From Shewanella fidelis ATCC BAA-318 (GTDB lineage Bacteria; Pseudomonadota; Gammaproteobacteria; Enterobacterales; Shewanellaceae), in assembly GCF_000518605.1 (NCBI RefSeq), contig NZ_KI912462.1, positions 108,528-172,527 on the forward strand: 64,000 bases of DNA. Direction: 5' to 3'. Below the pieces are notes generated by a model. The model had not been told where the DNA came from. It made no database searches and saw nothing but the letters and a program-made list of their open reading frames with translations. Position numbers and translations under genes: made by a program. This document shows, one piece after another, positions 57,536 through 64,000 of the stretch (positions are counted from its first letter, which is position 1; each line of letters opens with the position of its first letter).

Positions 57536-59665
57536 ATGAGCGTATTAATGTGGTCCAAATTGTACTCCCGTGTTACCGCTACGGACCCCACATTAGTTGA
57601 GCAACTCAAGCTTTGGCAAAATTCAGCAGACACCACTGCACTAGCCATTATTCAAGGTCAGCACTTTGTTGCGGCTAACTCCTCTGCACTGAACTATTTT
57701 GAGAGCCAAGAGCAAAACTTCCTACATGCTACTCCGTTTGATTTTTCACCTCGCATTCAATCATCAGGCAAAAGTAGTGTTGAGTACGGTCAACAAATGC
57801 TAAAAAAAGCCATCAAGGGTGAGCCTATCTCATTTAGCTGGTTACACATGAGTCAACAAGGTAAAGAGCTGCCTACTGTACTGTCGTTATACCCTGCTCA
57901 ATTAGATGATGAACCTGTGTTGCTCGTTTCTTTCCAGCCTATGGATAGACGTAAACGCAACAGAGTCAGCATTGGTAATGGTTTTGAGACCTTACCTAAA
58001 GAGCTAATGTCAATTACCCTTGAAGATAGCGCGGAAGCAGTTTACATCACCGACGAAAACTTTCGTATTTTGGCGGTTAACAAGGCAATGTGCCGCATTT
58101 GTGGTTATAGCGCTGATAATTTACTTGGCAAAACACCAGCTGATATAAAGCTTGAGCTGAATAACTCCCGCTCTCCTTCTACCTACAGACGAAGCTGGCA
58201 AGGTGAAGTATGGAAAGCCCGCTCCGATGGTTCCACTTTTCCAGCATGGCAAAGCTGCCGACGGATCTATGCTGATGAACAGGTGTTTTACGTCAATTTA
58301 TTTAGCGACATAAGCGAGAAAAAAGCACTCGAAGCTAAGCTGACTCAGCAAGCTATGTACGACAAGTTAACTGGGCTACCGAATCGATTTAACCTAATAA
58401 AAATTCTCAATGGCGCCATTGCTAACATTAAGCACTCTCCTGAATTGATGGGGGCATTGATGTTTTTAGACCTTAACGGCTTTAAAAACATTAACGATAG
58501 TTTTGGCCATGCCACCGGTGACAAGGTATTACAATTAGTTGCAGCTCGCTTAGAAACGTGTTGCATTGAAAATGCTGAAATAGCCCGTCTTGGCGGCGAT
58601 GAGTTCACTTTGGTGCTACCTCGTTGCCAAAATAAACAAGAAATTGAAGCTTTTTCTGAATTAGTACTATCACTATTTGAAGCACCGTTCGAGATTAATG
58701 GCCAGAAGTTTTATCTCGGCACCAGTATCGGTATTTCCCTGTTTCCGCAACAAAGCGATGAGCCAAACCAACTATTAAGTATGGCGGATACGGCAATGTA
58801 TTCGGCAAAAAATAGCCCTAGTCATATTCGTTTTTATAACGCCAAAATTCGCCAAGCAGCAGAAAAGAAACTGCATATGCTTAACGACTTACGCCATGCT
58901 CAAAGCCTAAGGCAGTTTAGCTTGGTGTATCAAAGTGTGGTGGAGCTTGAGTCTAATCAAACTGTAGGTGTTGAAGCGCTACTGCGTTGGCAACGTAGCA
59001 ATGGCGAAATGCTTGAAGCCCATAATTTTTTACCGCTACTTGAAGAAACTGACTCAATGATCAGCGTGGGCCAATGGGCATTGGAACAAGCCTGTATGCA
59101 AATGGTTGAGTGGCATAAGTCATGTAACCCTCAACTCAAGATCAGTGTCAATATTTCGGGTTCACAACTCGAGCATCCTGACTTTATTCACATGGTACAA
59201 GATACCCTTGAACGTACAGGTCTAGCTGCTGAAGCCTTGATTATCGAGATCACCGAAAGCGCATTAATCAGACGACCGGCATTGATAAGTAAAGTACTTG
59301 GTCAACTAAAAACCATGGGGATCAATATCGCTATTGATGATTTTGGTTCAGAGCTATCATCTTTGAGCAAGCTCGCTAGCCTGCCAATTGATACCCTTAA
59401 AATTGATCGAGGTTTTGTGCAACAGTTTGATAGCCTGCAAGGAAAAAGCCTATGCCAAGCTATGATCCAATTGGCGCAAACCCTTAAAATTGATTTTATT
59501 GTTGAAGGTATTGAAAACCAACACCAAAGAGACACACTGCTATCTATGGGCAAAGGAAAAGGCCAAGGTTTTTATTTTGGCAAGCCTACCTCAGCACAGC
59601 GTTTTGCAACTGAAGTGCTTAGCCACGCAAACTATTGCGAAGCCAAACTTGAGTCAATTTATTAA
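57536..59665 (+). CDS. PAS-GGDEF-EAL cyclic-di-GMP enzyme
   Basis: A 709-residue cytoplasmic protein with no membrane segment. A degenerate PAS domain (~30-135) and a clearer PAS domain (~160-265) precede a GGDEF domain with intact GGDEF at 353-357, so diguanylate cyclase activity is possible. The EAL domain follows, with Glu480 in VEALLRW, SVNIS, ITES, DDFG, LKID, VEGIE and GQGF residues all kept. The loop after DDFG is GSELSSL rather than GTGYSSL, which may weaken phosphodiesterase activity or its control. GGAA-type site before ATG 57536. Confidence 0.92.
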   Translation: MSVLMWSKLYSRVTATDPTLVEQLKLWQNSADTTALAIIQGQHFVAANSSALNYFESQEQNFLHATPFDFSPRIQSSGKSSVEYGQQMLKKAIKGEPISFSWLHMSQQGKELPTVLSLYPAQLDDEPVLLVSFQPMDRRKRNRVSIGNGFETLPKELMSITLEDSAEAVYITDENFRILAVNKAMCRICGYSADNLLGKTPADIKLELNNSRSPSTYRRSWQGEVWKARSDGSTFPAWQSCRRIYADEQVFYVNLFSDISEKKALEAKLTQQAMYDKLTGLPNRFNLIKILNGAIANIKHSPELMGALMFLDLNGFKNINDSFGHATGDKVLQLVAARLETCCIENAEIARLGGDEFTLVLPRCQNKQEIEAFSELVLSLFEAPFEINGQKFYLGTSIGISLFPQQSDEPNQLLSMADTAMYSAKNSPSHIRFYNAKIRQAAEKKLHMLNDLRHAQSLRQFSLVYQSVVELESNQTVGVEALLRWQRSNGEMLEAHNFLPLLEETDSMISVGQWALEQACMQMVEWHKSCNPQLKISVNISGSQLEHPDFIHMVQDTLERTGLAAEALIIEITESALIRRPALISKVLGQLKTMGINIAIDDFGSELSSLSKLASLPIDTLKIDRGFVQQFDSLQGKSLCQAMIQLAQTLKIDFIVEGIENQHQRDTLLSMGKGKGQGFYFGKPTSAQRFATEVLSHANYCEAKLESIY

Positions 59666-59893
59666 TTATATCAAAGCAGCTGCGCCAAGCACGCCGAATA
59701 AAGGTTATTCAGTGTCGCTCCCTGCAAAAGCTAGTGCTCGGCGCAGCCACTCTATCGCCAATTGACGACGAATACATTAGAACGCATTTGTAGAAAAATT
59801 AGCGTGATTACAACGAGATTTCTTTCAGTAATAGCTGGTCTAAATCACAAAACCACATATCTAAGCTCGTCATACTCGCAAAGCACATTTAGC

Positions 59894-60487
59894 CTAACGA
59901 TATCGCGCCCTAACCTCTGGTGGCATTGAAGCTAATCTCTGCTCAACCATGGCATGTAAAGCATTAGTCAAAGGGGCAACATCCTGCTTATCATCAATAG
60001 CTTTAAGCATCATCGCAGCGGCCTCTAACGTAGATAAACTGTCACTACGACTGGCTTTACGAATTGTATAATTAGAAGCGTTATCCAAATCTAAATGCAG
60101 CGCAGGATAAGCTTGCAACCAAGGATTAAGCTGCAGCAACTTATAGGCTTTACGCCAAGTACCATCAAGAAAAAGCAATATCGCATCTTGCTCCACTTGC
60201 GTCTGGTTAGCTGAAACACTGCTATCAGATGGATAAACTAAATAGATAGCTTGCTTAGCTTGCGCTAATTGCGCCCGCAGTTCAGCAAAGTCATCAGCAC
60301 TTTGCCCTACAACGACTTGTGTGTCTTTGATCACTAGCTCTAATAAACGCACACTGTTTTTGGCATGACCGACTTCACTGGGATCTTGCAAAATGATCAG
60401 TTTAGGCTTGATCTGCATCGGGTTAATACTGGCGCAAAGACACGCATTATGTGGATAGTGGCAACTTGGGCAATTAGGACGAGACAC
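59894..60487 (-). CDS. tapT: tRNA-uridine aminocarboxypropyltransferase, DTW domain (TapT-like)
   Basis: A 197-residue DTW-domain protein. An N-terminal zinc-binding cysteine set (CPSCHYPHNACLC) is followed by SEVGHAKNSVRLLEL, the core LLFLDGTWRKAYKL (DGTW in place of DTW) and YTIRKASRSDSLSTLEA. Such enzymes transfer the aminocarboxypropyl group of SAM to uridine (acp3U47) in tRNA. It matches E. coli YfiP/TapT in layout. It is convergent with the GGDEF-EAL gene; the 228-base gap shows no other feature. Confidence 0.88.
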   Translation of the reverse strand: MSRPNCPSCHYPHNACLCASINPMQIKPKLIILQDPSEVGHAKNSVRLLELVIKDTQVVVGQSADDFAELRAQLAQAKQAIYLVYPSDSSVSANQTQVEQDAILLFLDGTWRKAYKLLQLNPWLQAYPALHLDLDNASNYTIRKASRSDSLSTLEAAAMMLKAIDDKQDVAPLTNALHAMVEQRLASMPPEVRARYR

Positions 60488-60686
60488 AAAACCTCTGAAA
60501 ATGGAAAGTAATCACCCGCAAAGTTTAGCTGAGTCGTATTAAAAATTATACGAGAGATATTGTTTACATAAACGCAACAACTAGTGTAGTTTACCAAGCT
60601 CTACAGCAAGCTGTTAATTTAAAAACAAAATCAATGGAATTGATTTAGTGATTACTGTAACGATTAACCTACTAACAGGGAAGAAA

Positions 60687-61700
60687 ATGAAAAAAGGCCT
60701 ACTTACTTTAGCGCTACTTTCAAGCCTCACAGCTCAGTGCGCTCTCGCACAACAAACTGATAAACAATCACACAACTATCAACACCAAATAGATATTGCC
60801 CTAGGTACTTATAGCGATGACTTTGGTGATGGCATTTGGGATCTCGGTTACCGTTATTACTTTACCCCAGTAAGCGTTGAACATGGCCCTTACGCTTTAA
60901 ATGGCGTGTTAGCACAATCATCAAATATCGGTGCCCGTTATGCGCAAACCGATGTGATTAATGAAAGTAAGGTTTACCACGTAGACGGCACATATGTTTT
61001 TGACTCAAAGTGGTTTATTGGTGCTATGTATGCCAAAAGCGATGACGACAACCAATATTCAAGCTTAGACAGAAGCTTGAACAGCTATCAGTTCAACCTT
61101 GGTTATTACTTTAACGATACCTCAGAAGTCTCTATTTATTATGCAAATAGCAGTGCTAGTGACAGCTACGATCGTTCAAATGAACCCTATGTATTCAGCA
61201 GCGGGCTGGTTTACAAACAAGCCACTGATTATGATGCAAAAACATACGGCGTAGAGGCGCGTAGCTTTGTTGCGATGGAATCATTTACCGGCATAGAACT
61301 CGCTGGTGTTTGGCAATATACCCAAACAGATGAAAAAGACAGTTTCTATCATTACATTGGAGAGGATACATCTTTAGGTCACTCTCTTTATGACTCAAGT
61401 AGCGATAATCATCTTGTCAGTATCTCTGCAGACTTTTATCTTACCAAGTCATGGTCTTTTGGCGCGCAGTACTCATGGCAAAAGCATGATAGACAAGCCA
61501 CATCAGTTCACTCCCCAGACGATGCCATTTACCAATATGACGACAATGATAGTCAAAGTATTTACAGCCTAAATACAGCATATTGGTGGCAATTCTCTGA
61601 TGCATTTGCTGCCACAGCATCTGTAGCTAAACCGTTTAATGATGACGGCGATTCGCCAGATGGGGTATTTTTCCGCTTAGGCGTCAACGCTCGTTTCTAA
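60687..61700 (+). CDS. predicted outer-membrane beta-barrel protein
   Basis: A 337-residue protein with a Sec signal (MKKGLLTLALLSSLTAQCALA). Amphipathic strands rich in Tyr/Ser/Asp (QIDIALGTYSDDFGDG, YRYYFTPV, YQFNLGYYF, YSWQKHD) follow and the protein ends in FFRLGVNARF, the terminal aromatic residue of BAM substrates. It belongs to a putative porin family common in Shewanella; cargo unknown. ATG 60687 is chosen over 60648 because the signal peptide begins there and AGGGAAG precedes it. Confidence 0.78.
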   Translation: MKKGLLTLALLSSLTAQCALAQQTDKQSHNYQHQIDIALGTYSDDFGDGIWDLGYRYYFTPVSVEHGPYALNGVLAQSSNIGARYAQTDVINESKVYHVDGTYVFDSKWFIGAMYAKSDDDNQYSSLDRSLNSYQFNLGYYFNDTSEVSIYYANSSASDSYDRSNEPYVFSSGLVYKQATDYDAKTYGVEARSFVAMESFTGIELAGVWQYTQTDEKDSFYHYIGEDTSLGHSLYDSSSDNHLVSISADFYLTKSWSFGAQYSWQKHDRQATSVHSPDDAIYQYDDNDSQSIYSLNTAYWWQFSDAFAATASVAKPFNDDGDSPDGVFFRLGVNARF

Positions 61701-61714
61701 TTAGTCAGTAAATA

Positions 61715-61730
61715 ATACCAATTAATATAA
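61715..61730. repeat. dispersed palindromic motif (copy)
   Basis: ATACCAATTAATATAA, a close copy of the ATACCAATYAGTATAA motif in the gap after the outer-membrane protein gene. Confidence 0.6.
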
Positions 61731-61792
61731 AAAGCCCACATAGGTGGTTAATCTATGCAGGCTTAGGGTGAATCATTTAGAGCAGTTGCAGC

Positions 61793-62995
61793 TTAGTAGG
61801 CGTGCTGCTCTTGATGCCAATGATCGAGTTTTCGCATCGCCATAACCATGAGTAATAGGCTAGACAAACCACCCATTAGCAACGCCACGGCATAAGGTGC
61901 AGACAAACTAGTTTGTTGAATTAACGCTGCAATTAACGAAGCACCACTCATTTGAATAAAGCCTAACATTGCCGTTGCGGTACCCGCTCTTTCGCCAAAT
62001 GCTGACAGCGCCATACTCGTTGCAGGGCCAAGTAATAATGCAAAACCTATACACAGCAACATCATAGGCAACATGTAGCTATAAGCAGCCATGAGTCCCG
62101 CTTGCGGCCCCACGACTTGTACCACAACTTGTGCTAATGCCGAGGCTAGCATCAAACCGAGCGCAGTTATCACTGTTGGTCGATTACCCAGCTTTTTAAT
62201 CACCAATGGAGCTGCAAAACAGGCAATAATATTAACGGCAGCATTTAAGCCAAATAGGCCACTAAATACTAATTCAGATACGCCAAGGTGACCAATCAGC
62301 CAAACCGGTGCATAAGATACATAGCTGATGATTGCCGCCATACCAGCCATACATGCCAATGCATAAAAAACAAAGTGCGGTTCAGAGATCACCGGCTTAT
62401 AACGAGCCCAGCGATAAAGTGGCCCATCACTCACTGTATTTTGTGGGCGTGTTTCAGGTAGACGGAATACTACTAATGCCAGAATAATCAAGCCATAAAG
62501 CGCCATGAAAATGAAGTTTGAACGCCAACCAAACTGCAATGCCAGCATGCCCCCTAGGGTAGGTGCTAGGGCAGGAATAATGCAGATCATACCGTTTAGA
62601 TAGCTGTAATAGCGCGCGCCTTCTTTAGGTGAAAAGCAGTCTCGCACAGCACTAAACACCACGATTGAAGTTGAACATGCCGCTAAACCTTGCATGACTC
62701 GGGCTATCTGCAACCAATGGAACTCTGCGGCAATTGCGGCTAGCACACTGCTAATGATGTAAAACACAATACCGCCTAATGCGACTGGACGGCGGCCGAA
62801 GCGATCAGCAAGTGGCCCAATCAATAGTTGGCCGGTACCCATTGCGAAAAGAAATAACACTAAGGTTGATTGGATCTCGCTAGCAGACACCGAAAATTCG
62901 GCAGCCATCGTTGGCATAGAAGGAAGGTAAATATCTATCGCCAAGGGGCTTAAAATCACTAGTGGCAATAAAATGGGTAACAAACTACGGCGCAT
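61793..62995 (-). CDS. Bcr/CflA-family drug exporter (MFS, 12 TM)
   Basis: A 400-residue major-facilitator protein with 12 membrane segments. LPSMPTMAAEFSVS near residue 25 is the Bcr/CflA signature, the MFS motif A is GPLADRFGRRPVALGG, and the substrate half is preserved. The family exports drugs such as bicyclomycin and sulfonamides, or sugars/amino acids, with protons. It is divergent from the LysR gene at the window end, which probably controls it. A weak imperfect hairpin (61731-61763) lies downstream. Confidence 0.88.
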   Translation of the reverse strand: MRRSLLPILLPLVILSPLAIDIYLPSMPTMAAEFSVSASEIQSTLVLFLFAMGTGQLLIGPLADRFGRRPVALGGIVFYIISSVLAAIAAEFHWLQIARVMQGLAACSTSIVVFSAVRDCFSPKEGARYYSYLNGMICIIPALAPTLGGMLALQFGWRSNFIFMALYGLIILALVVFRLPETRPQNTVSDGPLYRWARYKPVISEPHFVFYALACMAGMAAIISYVSYAPVWLIGHLGVSELVFSGLFGLNAAVNIIACFAAPLVIKKLGNRPTVITALGLMLASALAQVVVQVVGPQAGLMAAYSYMLPMMLLCIGFALLLGPATSMALSAFGERAGTATAMLGFIQMSGASLIAALIQQTSLSAPYAVALLMGGLSSLLLMVMAMRKLDHWHQEQHAY

Positions 62996-63095
62996 TATCT
63001 TTCTCTGTATTTGGAAAACAGCGTTATAGTAGTCAATCTATGGTATGAATAGAAATGATATTATTTCCAGAATGAATTTCCACTGAGGAATATCT

Positions 63096-64000
63096 TTGAA
63101 ACTCGATAATCTTGCCCGCATCGACTTAAACTTGTTAGTTATTTTACAAGTGCTTATTGAAGAGCAAAGTGTCACTCGTGCCGCGAGCCGCTTACACGTG
63201 AGTCAGTCAGCTTTAAGTAAAAGTTTAAACCGTTTACGAGAAACCTTAGGTGACCCACTATTTTTACGTACTGCCCATGGACTAAAGCCCACTGCTCACG
63301 CGGTACAACTAGGCAAAATGCTGCCGCACAGCTTACAAGGTTTATATCAATTAACCTTGCCGCCAAGCTTTACGCCACATAATAGCACTCGCCAATTTGC
63401 ATTTGCGATGGTGGAGAGTGCTTATGAAACTCTAATCCCTTACTTTATCGGTACTTTGCTTAATCGCGCGCCAAATTTAAAACTTGAAAGTTTTGTCTGG
63501 AATGAACACTCGATCCAAGCACTGCAACAAGGACAGATCGACTTTGGGATCTCTGGCCGAGAACTGCATCCTCAAGCTGCTTTTCAGGTCGACAGACTGC
63601 CTGAAGGAATTGCTCATCAAACACTTTTTACCGATCATCAAGTGTGCCTTGTGCGCCAAAATCATCCCATTCTATCGGCCATAGAAGCGGGCCATTGGGA
63701 TTTGAATGTTTATCTTGAGATGTCACATGTACAAGTGCGCTGTGAGGGCAATGATTGGTGGGCGCTCGATTATCATCTAGCTGAATTAGGACACCACCGC
63801 CAGCTGAGTACGATTGTGCCTGACTTTTATGGCGCTGCTAGCGTATGTGCCCATAGCGATCTAATCTTTACCTTACCATCGAGTTTTGCCCAGCATGCGC
63901 AGAAGCTTTATCCACTGGTAGAACTGCCACTACCGTTTGAATTTATTCCACTCGCTTATGTATTACTGTGGCACGAACGTAATAGCGATGATCCCGGGCA
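63096..64000 (+). CDS. LysR-family regulator, cut by window end
   Basis: An open frame of ~301 codons running off the window. The start is TTG 63096, chosen because GAGGAA lies 5 bases upstream and no in-frame ATG is close. The N-terminal HTH (ARIDLNLLVILQVLIEEQSV, then TRAASRLHVSQSALSKSLNRL) and much of the effector domain are visible, and only the last few residues should be missing. It is divergent from the Bcr/CflA-type exporter across 100 bases, so exporter control is likely. The effector is unknown. Confidence 0.88.
   Translation, partial: MKLDNLARIDLNLLVILQVLIEEQSVTRAASRLHVSQSALSKSLNRLRETLGDPLFLRTAHGLKPTAHAVQLGKMLPHSLQGLYQLTLPPSFTPHNSTRQFAFAMVESAYETLIPYFIGTLLNRAPNLKLESFVWNEHSIQALQQGQIDFGISGRELHPQAAFQVDRLPEGIAHQTLFTDHQVCLVRQNHPILSAIEAGHWDLNVYLEMSHVQVRCEGNDWWALDYHLAELGHHRQLSTIVPDFYGAASVCAHSDLIFTLPSSFAQHAQKLYPLVELPLPFEFIPLAYVLLWHERNSDDPG

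Overview
The window looks like a chromosomal segment of a marine Shewanella. The reasons are the moderately AT-rich composition, the gene content and order (glnA with a heme-dioxygenase-like/kynureninase pair, ntrBC, fieF, cpxP/cpxRA, an ExaC-type aldehyde dehydrogenase) and many periplasmic redox proteins. I cannot name the species. About 55 protein genes are supported. I see no rRNA, tRNA, CRISPR array, transposase or prophage gene.

Layout. 1-2833: the tail of an aryl-polyene/fatty-acid-like cluster (ketosynthase fragment, dehydratase, ketoreductase, ketosynthase). 2874-6543: a leftward group, yihY / proline iminopeptidase / lipoprotein / dtd / YiiD-type thioesterase. 6641-10274: small membrane protein, DUF2959 lipoprotein, NapH-like ferredoxin membrane protein, DUF418 protein. 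10367-15424: pdxY, typA, and glnA behind a sigma-54 promoter with two upstream NtrC-like sites. 15539-21023: a membrane-anchored XRE regulator with a partner, a YCF48-type protein, and a tryptophan/kynurenine operon with a divergent Lrp-family regulator. 21023-24793: a MITE-like element, then a NemR-like regulator and a detoxification group (YqhD-type dehydrogenase, DJ-1/PfpI protein, GST). 24836-33259: lysozyme-inhibitor lipoprotein, pilin-like protein, DUF4124 protein, ntrBC preceded by three NtrC-like sites, fieF, cpxP, cpxRA.

33267-43599 is the most striking region. It holds a TetR and two LysR regulators, an outer-membrane porin, two tandem DddY-type periplasmic DMSP lyases, a tetraheme cytochrome c, a Tat-exported stand-alone flavoprotein reductase, and AcuI (acryloyl-CoA reductase). 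Together they suggest a periplasmic route in which DMSP is cleaved to DMS and acrylate, and acrylate serves as an electron acceptor, while AcuI handles acrylate that reaches the cytoplasm. A 14-bp palindrome (TGGAAY-N2-RTTCCA type) occurs before dddY and twice, in opposite orientations, between the reductase and its divergent LysR gene. It looks like a shared operator.

43845-48009: ExaC-type aldehyde dehydrogenase, then the glycyl radical enzyme YjjI with its activase YjjW. 48010-49582 has no confident gene but is dense in repeats and hairpins, including units whose stems differ in sequence yet still pair, and a chain of short perfect hairpins next to a terminator. 49583-64000: LysR, trmL, a pair of M16 peptidases, PilZ protein, HExxH protein, methyltransferase, PAS-GGDEF-EAL protein, DTW-domain tRNA modification enzyme, outer-membrane protein, Bcr/CflA-type exporter, and a LysR gene cut by the window end.
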